In this document: one piece after another, positions 1 to 5,586 of the stretch
Position numbering within the stretch: position 1 is the first letter of the stretch
How the letters are laid out: the number at the start of each line of letters is the position of its first letter
Assembly: GCA_026398835.1 (NCBI GenBank)
Contig: JAPLSD010000029.1
Location: 1-5,637, forward strand
Direction: 5' to 3'
Length of the DNA stretch: 5,637 nucleotides
From: Pseudomonas sp.
GTDB taxonomy: Bacteria; Pseudomonadota; Gammaproteobacteria; Pseudomonadales; Pseudomonadaceae
Translations under genes and position numbers: made by a program
The notes under the pieces: model-generated
Seen by the model: the letters and a program-made list of their open reading frames with translations, nothing else
Database searches by the model: none
Told to the model about the DNA's origin: nothing

Positions 1-386
1 ATGGCTTCCCAGTGCAGGGTGACCCGATGGCCTTCGAGCAGCCCGGCTTCGGCCAACAGCACACTGCCGGTGTCGATCCCGCCGAGGGTCACGCCGTCGT
101 GGTCGAGGCGACGCAGCCAATGCTCCAGCGCGGGGGTTGCGAATTTCAGCGGTTCGAAACCGGCGACCACCAATAGGGTTGCACCCTTCTTCAGCGGTTC
201 AAGGGCCGCATCGGCGTTGACCGACATGCCATTGCTCGCCAGCACCGCGCCTCCGTCAGCGCTCAGCACATGCCAGCGGTACAGCTCGCCGCGAAAGCGG
301 TTGGCCACGCGCAACGGCTCGATGGCCGAAATAAAGCCGATGGCCGAGAAACCCGGCATGAGCAAGAAGTAAAAATCCTGAGACAT
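1..386 (-). CDS. cdhR: CdhR-like carnitine catabolism activator (GlxA/AraC type), N-terminal part
   Basis: The 5' portion (128 complete codons) of a transcription regulator whose remainder, including the expected C-terminal AraC-type helix-turn-helix, lies beyond the left edge. The visible part is a DJ-1/PfpI-like sensor domain: first beta strand FYFLLMPGF (residues 5-13), then SAIEPLRVANR (20-30), LLVVAGFEPL (71-80) and the elbow GGIDTGSVLLAEAGLL (102-117), followed by VTLHW (122-126). At the elbow, where catalytic relatives have Cys, this protein has Asp105, so it is probably a ligand sensor rather than an enzyme. I chose the first ATG because the initial beta strand starts immediately after it; no strong Shine-Dalgarno precedes it. 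The gene diverges from the carnitine operon and its early sequence resembles Pseudomonas CdhR as I remember it, so activation of that operon is the inferred role. The paralogue GbdR is the main alternative. Confidence 0.85.
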   Translation of the reverse strand, partial: MSQDFYFLLMPGFSAIGFISAIEPLRVANRFRGELYRWHVLSADGGAVLASNGMSVNADAALEPLKKGATLLVVAGFEPLKFATPALEHWLRRLDHDGVTLGGIDTGSVLLAEAGLLEGHRVTLHWEA

Positions 387-420
387 GGAGCGCACTCGGA
401 GGACGGGTAACGTCGGAACC

Positions 421-449
421 GTGATACGCCAGTTCAAGACACCATTCAA
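421..449 (-). promoter_or_regulatory. Candidate sigma-70 promoter for cdhR
   Basis: On the minus strand, TTGAAT (444-449) and TATCAC (421-426) are separated by exactly 17 bases. Each matches the -35 or -10 consensus at four of six positions. Transcription would begin near 414 and give a leader of about 28 nt. The phased repeat at 457-491 lies immediately upstream of the -35, where bound regulator could affect this promoter. This is sequence inference only. Confidence 0.35.
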
Positions 450-456
450 GAGCACA

Positions 457-491
457 GGTCGCTGCTGTGCAAGGACTGGTCGCCGCTGTGC
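457..491. promoter_or_regulatory. Phased direct repeat, likely AraC-family operator for caiX/cdhR
   Basis: Two 14-base direct repeats, GGTCGCTGCTGTGC (457-470) and GGTCGCCGCTGTGC (478-491), differ at one base and start 21 bases apart, two helical turns. This is the typical spacing for half-sites of dimeric AraC-family activators. A third, shorter match to the end of the motif (GTGCGT, 510-515; compare GTGCGT at 488-493) lies 22 bases further toward caiX. It would overlap a poor -35 position (513-518) placed 17 bases before a weak -10-like CATAGA (536-541), as in activator-dependent promoters. Which regulator binds here (CdhR, or the related GbdR) cannot be read from the sequence. Confidence 0.55.
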
Positions 492-580
492 GTTTTCCGG
501 GTGTCTGAGGTGCGTAACTTGGCATCACCGGCGCACATAGACACCGGAACCCACAATAACGACCTGCCGAGGAACCCACC

Positions 581-1525
581 ATGAAACGACTGATCAGCAG
601 CTGTGTTCTTGCACTCAGCGGTACCGCTTTCTTGAGCTCCGGCGCCATGGCGGCCGACGACGCCGCGTGCCAAAACGTGCGCATGGGCGTAGTGAACTGG
701 ACCGACGTGATCGCCACCAGCGCCATGACTCAAGTCCTGCTCGACGGCCTCGGCTACAAGACCAAACAAACCAGCGCCTCCCAGCAAATCATCTTCGCCG
801 GCATCCGTGACCAGCGCCTGGACATGTTCCTGGGCTACTGGAACCCGCTAATGACCCAGACCATCACCCCGTTCGTCGATGGCAATCAAGTCAAAGTCCT
901 GGCCGCGCCAAGCCTGAAAGATGCACGTGCGACCCTGGCGGTACCGACTTACCTTGCCGACAAGGGCCTGAAAACCTTCGCCGACATCGCCAAGTTTGAA
1001 AAAGAGCTGGGCGGCAAGATCTACGGCATCGAGCCAGGGTCGGGCGCCAATACCCAAATCAAAGAGATGATCGCCAAGAACCAGTTTGGCCTGGGCAAGT
1101 TCCAGCTGGTCGAATCCAGTGAAGCCGGGATGCTGTCGGCAGTGACCCGTGCAGTGAAGCGCAACGAAGCCATCGTGTTCTTCGGCTGGGCGCCGCACCC
1201 GATGAACGTCAATCAGAAGATGACCTACCTCACCGGCAGCGAAAACGCCCTCGGCCCGGATGAAGGCATGGCAACGGTCTGGACCGTTACCGCGCCGAAC
1301 TACGCTGACCAATGCCCGAACGTCAGCCGCTTGCTGAGCAACCTGACCTTCACCGCCGCCGATGAGAGCCGGATGATGCAGCCACTGCTCGATCACAAAG
1401 ACGCGTTCGAATCAGCCACGCAATGGCTCAAGGATCACCCACAAGACAAGCAACGCTGGCTGGAAGGTGTGACCACCTTTGATGGCAAGCCCGCCGCTGA
1501 AAACCTGCAACTGACCAGTAAATAA
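581..1525 (+). CDS. caiX: Periplasmic quaternary-amine (carnitine) binding protein CaiX
   Basis: A 314-residue OpuAC-family substrate-binding protein that would deliver carnitine or a related betaine to an ABC importer. Residues 1-24 form a Sec signal peptide (MKR start, hydrophobic core, AMA before ADD). The ligand cage residues typical of choline/betaine binders are visible: Trp40 (VVNWTD), Trp87 (GYWNP) and Trp203 in the family signature FFGWAPHPMN (200-209). The segment EPGSGANTQI (151-160) is also characteristic. The start is supported by GAGGAA (569-574), six bases before the ATG plus one intervening C. It is the first gene of the operon. No permease or ATPase gene is nearby, so it is an orphan binding protein. 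In Pseudomonas the CaiX, BetX and CbcX proteins are known to share the CbcWV transporter core, and the same is inferred here. Carnitine rather than choline specificity rests mainly on context. Confidence 0.9.
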   Translation: MKRLISSCVLALSGTAFLSSGAMAADDAACQNVRMGVVNWTDVIATSAMTQVLLDGLGYKTKQTSASQQIIFAGIRDQRLDMFLGYWNPLMTQTITPFVDGNQVKVLAAPSLKDARATLAVPTYLADKGLKTFADIAKFEKELGGKIYGIEPGSGANTQIKEMIAKNQFGLGKFQLVESSEAGMLSAVTRAVKRNEAIVFFGWAPHPMNVNQKMTYLTGSENALGPDEGMATVWTVTAPNYADQCPNVSRLLSNLTFTAADESRMMQPLLDHKDAFESATQWLKDHPQDKQRWLEGVTTFDGKPAAENLQLTSK

Positions 1526-1541
1526 TCCGAACGACATCAAT

Positions 1542-1567
1542 CTGCGCAGCGCCAAACGGCTGCGCAG
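1542..1567 (+). promoter_or_regulatory. Intercistronic hairpin between caiX and cdhC
   Basis: CTGCGCAGC (1542-1550) and its perfect reverse complement (1559-1567) form a 9-bp, GC-rich stem with an 8-base loop, 16 bases after the caiX stop. No U-tract follows, so it is not a standard intrinsic terminator. Such structures after a binding-protein gene often protect the upstream message from 3' exonucleases and so raise its level relative to downstream genes. Partial attenuation is the alternative. Each arm also contains the self-complementary octamer CTGCGCAG, so a protein-binding role is possible. Confidence 0.6.
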
Positions 1568-1597
1568 TGACCCACAACGCCTGAAGGAAACCGCCTC

Positions 1598-2485
1598 ATG
1601 AACCACGACGTCATCATCACCTGCGCACTCACCGGTGCTGGCGACACGACCAGCAGAAGCCCACACGTGCCGGTCACCCCCAAACAAATCGCCGCTGCGG
1701 CGGTGGAAGCGGCGAAGGCCGGGGCCACCGTGGTGCACTGCCATGTTCGTGATCCTGAAACCGGCAAGTTCAGCCGCGATGTGGCGCTGTACCGCGAAGT
1801 GATGGAGCGCATTCGCGAGGCTGACGTCGACATCATCGTCAACCTCACCGCCGGCATGGGTGGCGACCTGGAAATCGGCGCCGGTGAAAACCCGATGGAA
1901 TTCGGCCCGAACACCGATCTGGTCGGCCCGTTGACTCGTCTGGCGCACGTTGAAGAGCTGCTGCCGGAAATCTGCACCCTCGATTGCGGCACCCTGAATT
2001 TCGGCGACGGCGACACTATTTACGTCTCCACTCCGGCGCAACTGCGCGCTGGCGCCAAACGCATTCAAGAGCTGGGCGTGAAGGCCGAGCTGGAAATTTT
2101 CGACACCGGTCACCTGTGGTTCGCCAAACAGATGATCAAGGAAGGTTTGCTGGACGACCCGCTGTTTCAGCTGTGCCTGGGCATCCCATGGGGCGCACCG
2201 GCCGACACCACGACCATGAAAGCCATGGTCGACAACCTGCCGGCCAATGCGGTCTGGGCCGGGTTCGGCATCGGCCGCATGCAAATGCCGATGGCAGCCC
2301 AAGCGGTACTGCTCGGCGGCAACGTGCGAGTCGGTCTGGAAGACAACCTCTGGCTGGATCGTGGCGTGCTGGCCACCAACGGTCAACTGGTTGAGCGCGC
2401 TTCGGAAATCCTCAGCCGCCTCGGCGCCCGCGTTCTGACCCCAGCCGAAGGCCGGGCGAAGATGGGCCTGACCAAGCGCGGCTAA
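1598..2485 (+). CDS. cdhC: Dehydrocarnitine:acetyl-CoA cleavage enzyme (BKACE family)
   Basis: A 295-residue beta-keto acid cleavage enzyme (BKACE, formerly DUF849), a zinc-dependent TIM-barrel cytoplasmic protein. In this pathway it converts 3-dehydrocarnitine plus acetyl-CoA to acetoacetate plus betainyl-CoA. Zinc ligands are visible as His47 and His49 (VVHCHVRD, 45-52) and Glu248 in VRVGLEDN (243-250), which also carries the family Arg244 and Asp249. The N-terminal strand reads [10 protein letters not shown] (7-16). By alignment in my head with the founding enzyme Kce, Gly15 occupies the place of its Glu14, which binds the substrate amino group; loss of that acid fits a trimethylammonium substrate. 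Length is normal for the family. The ATG is preceded by AAGGA (1584-1588), nine bases before the start. It lies 72 bases after caiX and is followed by cdhA, the enzyme that makes its substrate. Confidence 0.88.
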   Translation: MNHDVIITCALTGAGDTTSRSPHVPVTPKQIAAAAVEAAKAGATVVHCHVRDPETGKFSRDVALYREVMERIREADVDIIVNLTAGMGGDLEIGAGENPMEFGPNTDLVGPLTRLAHVEELLPEICTLDCGTLNFGDGDTIYVSTPAQLRAGAKRIQELGVKAELEIFDTGHLWFAKQMIKEGLLDDPLFQLCLGIPWGAPADTTTMKAMVDNLPANAVWAGFGIGRMQMPMAAQAVLLGGNVRVGLEDNLWLDRGVLATNGQLVERASEILSRLGARVLTPAEGRAKMGLTKRG

Positions 2486-2500
2486 ACCCATCACACCTCA

Positions 2501-2598
2501 CCTGTAGGAGCCGAGCTCGCTCGCGATGACGTCGGTACATCCGGCACATCTTCTGCGGCTGGAATACCGCCATCGCGAGCAAGCTCGGCTCCCACAGG
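2501..2598. repeat. REPIN (inverted pair of Pseudomonas REP sequences)
   Basis: Two 28-base arms, 2501-2528 and 2571-2598, are inverted copies with 26 of 28 positions matching, separated by a 42-base spacer. Each arm holds the REP pattern TGTRGGAGC-CGAGCT-CGCTCGCGATG or its complement, and the right arm has its own small palindrome CGAGC-AA-GCTCG. This is the structure of a REPIN, a non-autonomous element thought to be mobilised by RAYT (TnpA_REP) transposases, which are not in this window. It sits in the cdhC-cdhA gap, ends 26 bases before the cdhA start, and could fold in the operon mRNA and affect message stability. Confidence 0.85.
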
Positions 2599-2624
2599 AT
2601 CACAGAATTCTTTCAGGAGTCACC

Positions 2625-3590
2625 ATGAGCTTTATCACCGAAATCAAAACCTTCGCCGCGCTGGGCAGCGGTGTCATCGGCAGCGGTTGGGTGTCCCGCG
2701 CCCTCGCCCACGGCCTGGACGTAGTGGCCTGGGACCCGGCGCCCGGTGCCGAAGCCGCGCTGCGCAAACGTGTCGCCAATGCCTGGGGGGCTCTTGAGAA
2801 ACAAGGGCTCGCGCCCGGCGCTTCGCAAGATCGCCTGCGCTTTGTCGCGACCATCGAAGAGTGCGTAAAAGACGCCGACTTCATCCAGGAAAGCGCCCCG
2901 GAGCGCCTGGAACTGAAACTTGAACTGCACAGCAAAATCAGCGCGGCGGCCAAGCCCAATGCGCTGATCGGCTCCAGCACTTCAGGTCTGTTGCCGAGCG
3001 AGTTCTACGAGGGCTCGACCCACCCGGAACGCTGCGTGGTCGGTCACCCGTTCAACCCGGTTTATCTGCTGCCGTTGGTGGAAGTGGTCGGCGGTAAAAA
3101 CACCGCGCCTGAAGCCGTGCAAGCGGCGATGAAAGTCTACGAATCCCTCGGCATGCGTCCGCTGCATGTGCGCAAGGAAGTCCCAGGGTTTATCGCTGAC
3201 CGTCTGCTCGAAGCGCTGTGGCGTGAGGCGCTGCACTTGGTCAACGACGGCGTGGCGACCACCGGTGAAATTGACGATGCAATTCGTTTTGGCGCCGGTT
3301 TGCGCTGGTCGTTCATGGGCACATTTTTGACCTACACCCTGGCCGGCGGCGACGCCGGTATGCGGCACTTCATGGCCCAATTCGGCCCGGCGCTGCAATT
3401 GCCCTGGACCTACCTGCCAGCGCCGGAACTGACCGACAAACTGATCGACGACGTGGTCGACGGCACCACCGATCAGCTCGGCAAGCACAGCATTTCGGCC
3501 CTGGAGCGCTATCGTGATGACTGCCTGCTGGCAGTGCTTGAAGCGGTGAAAACCACCAAGGCCAAGCATGGGATGGCGTTTAGCGAATAA
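2625..3590 (+). CDS. cdhA: L-carnitine 3-dehydrogenase
   Basis: A 321-residue cytoplasmic NAD-dependent enzyme of the 3-hydroxyacyl-CoA dehydrogenase superfamily, expected to oxidise L-carnitine to 3-dehydrocarnitine. The N-terminal Rossmann fold shows [10 protein letters not shown] (13-22) and an acidic Asp37 at the end of the second strand (VVAWD), favouring NAD over NADP. Candidate catalytic residues are Ser120 (SSTSG, 117-121), His141 (HPFNP, 141-145) and Glu153 (LVEVV). The usual family Asn in PGFIxNRL is Asp192 here (PGFIADRL). The C-terminal helical domain includes [14 protein letters not shown] (219-232). The start at 2625 has AGGAG at 2615-2619. An in-frame ATG at 2526 would add 33 residues encoded by the REPIN and has no such site. 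The length matches single-domain Pseudomonas carnitine dehydrogenases; rhizobial forms carry a fused thioesterase domain, which here is the separate next gene. Confidence 0.92.
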   Translation: MSFITEIKTFAALGSGVIGSGWVSRALAHGLDVVAWDPAPGAEAALRKRVANAWGALEKQGLAPGASQDRLRFVATIEECVKDADFIQESAPERLELKLELHSKISAAAKPNALIGSSTSGLLPSEFYEGSTHPERCVVGHPFNPVYLLPLVEVVGGKNTAPEAVQAAMKVYESLGMRPLHVRKEVPGFIADRLLEALWREALHLVNDGVATTGEIDDAIRFGAGLRWSFMGTFLTYTLAGGDAGMRHFMAQFGPALQLPWTYLPAPELTDKLIDDVVDGTTDQLGKHSISALERYRDDCLLAVLEAVKTTKAKHGMAFSE

Positions 3591-3597
3591 CCCCCAC

Positions 3598-3630
3598 TGT
3601 TCGTTCCCACGCTCTGCGTGGGAACGAACA
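3598..3630. repeat. Perfect 15-bp hairpin repeat between cdhA and cdhB
   Basis: TGTTCGTTCCCACGC (3598-3612) and its exact reverse complement (3616-3630) flank a 3-base loop TCT. The core TTCCCACGC-TCT-GCGTGGGAA is, from memory, a common intergenic repeat in Pseudomonas of the fluorescens group and is different from the REP arms elsewhere in this window. It begins seven bases after the cdhA stop. No U-run follows, so it is not a classical terminator, but a stem this stable could stall 3' exonucleases or reduce read-through into cdhB. Confidence 0.8.
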
Positions 3631-3653
3631 CAACACCCGCCGGATCCCACACC

Positions 3654-4130
3654 ATGCCAACCCTAAACACCTACAAAACCCAAATCGTCCCCGACTGGGT
3701 CGACTACAACGGCCATCTTCGCGATGCGTTTTATCTATTGATCTTCAGCTACGCTACGGACGCGTTGATGGATCAATTGGGCATGGACAGCAACAACCGC
3801 GAAGCCAGCGGCAACTCGCTGTTCACCCTCGAATTGCACCTCAATTACCTGCACGAAGTGAAACTCGGTGCCGACGTGGAAGTGCACACCCAGATCATCG
3901 GTCACGACCGCAAACGCCTGCACCTCTATCACAGCCTGCACCTGGTCGGCGAAGAGCAAGAGTTGGCGGGTAATGAGCAAATGCTGCTTCACGTCGATCT
4001 CGCCGGCCCGCGCTCTGCACCGTTCAGCGAGCCGGTGTTGGAGAAACTTCTGGCCATCACTGCCCTGCAAGTCGACTTGCCAAAACCCGCCTACATCGGC
4101 CGGGTAATCGGTCTGCCACCGGAAAAATAA
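3654..4130 (+). CDS. cdhB: Betainyl-CoA thioesterase (hot-dog fold)
   Basis: A 158-residue single-domain thioesterase of the 4HBT/YbgC hot-dog family. In this operon its expected job is hydrolysis of betainyl-CoA, the product of CdhC, to glycine betaine and CoA in the cytoplasm. The motif VPDWVDYNGHLRDAFY (12-27) contains the family catalytic-site Asp17, followed by Asn19-Gly20-His21 at the start of the long helix. The later strand LELHLNYLHEVKLGADVEV (59-77) is typical of the fold. The ATG at 3654 was chosen although its ribosome site is weak (GGA at 3642-3644). The alternative GTG at 3618 lies inside the hairpin and would add 12 residues translated from the repeat. The weak site and upstream hairpin suggest lower translation than its neighbours. 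Substrate is assigned from context; the fold itself is clear. Confidence 0.85.
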   Translation: MPTLNTYKTQIVPDWVDYNGHLRDAFYLLIFSYATDALMDQLGMDSNNREASGNSLFTLELHLNYLHEVKLGADVEVHTQIIGHDRKRLHLYHSLHLVGEEQELAGNEQMLLHVDLAGPRSAPFSEPVLEKLLAITALQVDLPKPAYIGRVIGLPPEK

Positions 4131-4153
4131 CCCATAAAAAACAAGGAGCTCGC

Positions 4154-5317
4154 ATGAACACCGCTGCCGCTTTTGCCGACTTCCGCAGTTATCCGCTGAT
4201 CAGTGCTTTGACCGCCGTGCAAGCCTTGGCGGACCGTGTTCAGGTGCAGTGGGCCGATGGCCGACTGAGCCCGTTTCACCATCAATGGTTGCGCGACAAC
4301 TGCCCGTGCCCGGTCTGCGTCTACAGTGTGACCCGCGAGCAGGTGCTGGAAATCGTCGACGTCGCCGAAGATCTCAAGCCCTCCGCATCCCGCATTGATG
4401 CCGACGGTTGCCTGTGCATCGATTGGCAGGACGGCCATAGCAGCCGCTTCGATCCCGGCTGGTTGCGGGCCCACGCGTATGACGATGAATCCCGTGCAGA
4501 ACGTCGCGCCAGCAAGCCGAAAAGCCAGCTGTGGAACAGTAACCTGAAGCTGCCGGTGTTCGAGTATCAGGCCGTGATGGACGACCCAAAAGCGCTGCTG
4601 CAATGGCTGTTGGCGCTGCGCGATATCGGCCTCACCCAAGTCCGCGGTGTGCCCACCGAGCCTGGCTCGCTGACGCAGATCGCCAAGCGGATTTCCTTCA
4701 TCCGCGAGAGTAACTTCGGTGTGCTGTTCAACGTGCAATCCAAGGCCGATGCCGACAGCAACGCCTACACCGCTTTCAACTTGCCGCTGCACAGCGACCT
4801 GCCGACCCGCGAGCTGCAACCGGGGCTGCAGTTTCTGCATTGCCTGGTCAATGAAGCGGACGGTGGCGAGAGCATTTTTGTCGATGGTTTCGCCATCGCC
4901 GAAGCCCTGCGCCAGGAAGATCCAGAAGCCTTTCACAGCTTGTGCGACATCCCTGTGGAGTTTCGCAACAAGGACCGTCACAGCGATTATCGCTGCCTGG
5001 CGCCGATCATCGCTCTGGATGCACTTGGCCAGGTCACGGAAATCCGCATGGCCAATTTCCTGCGCGGGCCGTTCGATGCATCAGCGGAGCAAATGCCGAA
5101 GCTGTATCACGCTTATCGCCGCTTTATCGCCATGACCCGCGAAGCACGTTTCCGCCTGATGACCCGGCTCAACCCCGGCGAGATGTGGTGCTTCGATAAC
5201 CGCCGCACCCTCCACGCCCGCAACGCCTTCGACCCCGCCACCGGCGCCCGGCATTTCCAGGGCTGCTACATCGACCGTGATGAATTGTTGTCGCGGATAT
5301 TGGTGTTGCAGCGCTAG
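4154..5317 (+). CDS. Gamma-butyrobetaine dioxygenase (2-oxoglutarate/Fe-dependent)
   Basis: A 387-residue cytoplasmic oxygenase that would hydroxylate gamma-butyrobetaine to L-carnitine using O2 and 2-oxoglutarate. The N-terminal domain carries a zinc site: Cys50, Cys52 and Cys55 (DNCPCPVC, 48-55) with His95 (WQDGH). The TauD-like catalytic domain has the iron triad His213-x-Asp215 (PLHSDLP, 211-217) and His354 (RTLHAR, 351-356), with Arg366 (ARHFQG) placed to bind 2-oxoglutarate. By comparison with human BBOX1, cage residues are Phe188, Phe192, Tyr205 and Tyr372. The length is close to the 383-residue Pseudomonas sp. AK1 enzyme, and the C-terminus DRDELLSRILVLQR looks the same from memory. 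AAGGAG (4143-4148) lies five bases before the ATG. Only 23 bases separate it from cdhB, so it is probably cotranscribed and feeds carnitine to cdhA. The trimethyllysine dioxygenase paralogue is unlikely in this context. Confidence 0.9.
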   Translation: MNTAAAFADFRSYPLISALTAVQALADRVQVQWADGRLSPFHHQWLRDNCPCPVCVYSVTREQVLEIVDVAEDLKPSASRIDADGCLCIDWQDGHSSRFDPGWLRAHAYDDESRAERRASKPKSQLWNSNLKLPVFEYQAVMDDPKALLQWLLALRDIGLTQVRGVPTEPGSLTQIAKRISFIRESNFGVLFNVQSKADADSNAYTAFNLPLHSDLPTRELQPGLQFLHCLVNEADGGESIFVDGFAIAEALRQEDPEAFHSLCDIPVEFRNKDRHSDYRCLAPIIALDALGQVTEIRMANFLRGPFDASAEQMPKLYHAYRRFIAMTREARFRLMTRLNPGEMWCFDNRRTLHARNAFDPATGARHFQGCYIDRDELLSRILVLQR

Positions 5318-5339
5318 TCAGTTACACCGCATCAATTTC

Positions 5340-5403
5340 TTCGCGGGCAAGCCCGCTCCCACAAGTTCAGTGCTGTCCCTGTGGGAGCGGGCTTGCCCGC
5401 GAA
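5340..5403. repeat. REPIN downstream of the dioxygenase gene
   Basis: Two 24-base arms (5340-5363 and 5380-5403) are perfect inverted repeats separated by 16 bases. Each arm has the REP form GTGGGAGC plus the internal palindrome GCGGGC-AA-GCCCGC. It starts 22 bases after the last stop codon of the plus-strand operon. It is the only strong structure there and may mark or protect the 3' end of the message, although it lacks a U-tract. Confidence 0.87.
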
Positions 5404-5454
5404 TGCGTTCTGCAAAACAACACTTATCAACCTGATCCCCCCCAATCCCCGGAC

Positions 5455-5492
5455 AAAAAAAAGCCCCGATCAAGCCGTGACAAGATCGAGGC
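5455..5492 (-). terminator. Rho-independent terminator for minus-strand transcription
   Basis: Read on the minus strand, GCCTCGATC (5492 to 5484) pairs with GATCGGGGC (5471 to 5463) as a 9-bp stem with one G-U pair and a 12-base loop, followed at once by eight T residues (5462 to 5455). On the plus strand the U-tract is absent, so it acts in one direction. It implies a minus-strand gene to the right, convergent with the carnitine operon. Confidence 0.8.
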
Positions 5493-5586
5493 AGAGGTTT
5501 GTTGCTGAGGAGCTTTGCGCGGAGGGTGACCAAACCGTTCGACACGTCAGCTGAGGCTCAGTGTGCCCAGTCATCTGCCTTGCGAG

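Noticed and set aside
1..372. Plus-strand open frame of 123 codons at the left edge
   Set aside because: It is antisense to cdhR, whose minus-strand frame gives a clean DJ-1-like domain; the plus-strand translation is Ser/Pro/Arg-rich noise.
519..524. TTGGCA as the -35 of the caiX promoter
   Set aside because: It matches five of six bases, but no acceptable -10 lies 16-18 bases downstream; the sequence at 542-547 is CACCGG.
1412..2494. Long open frame (360 codons) on the minus strand across the caiX end and cdhC
   Set aside because: It is the mirror of well-supported plus-strand genes in GC-rich DNA, has low-complexity His/Gln/Gly-rich translation, no recognisable motif, and crosses the intergenic hairpin.
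2501..2598. Terminator or CRISPR-like repeat in the cdhC-cdhA gap
   Set aside because: Only two inverted arms exist with no array periodicity and no U-tract; the REPIN explanation accounts for the whole structure.
2526..2624. Upstream ATG extending cdhA by 33 residues
   Set aside because: The extension is translated REPIN sequence, lacks a ribosome site, and precedes the expected N-terminal Rossmann strand; the ATG at 2625 has AGGAG at good spacing.
3618..3653. GTG start extending cdhB by 12 residues
   Set aside because: The GTG lies inside the right arm of the hairpin and has no Shine-Dalgarno sequence; the extension would be repeat-encoded.
4091..4981. Minus-strand open frame of 296 codons opposite the dioxygenase
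   Set aside because: It overlaps a clear gene with intact metal-site motifs; its translation shows no family signature and is rich in residues typical of antisense frames.
5318..5545. Minus-strand 75-codon open frame after the dioxygenase gene
   Set aside because: It spans the terminator and REPIN, and its end (VGAGLPAKK) is the usual translation of REP DNA.
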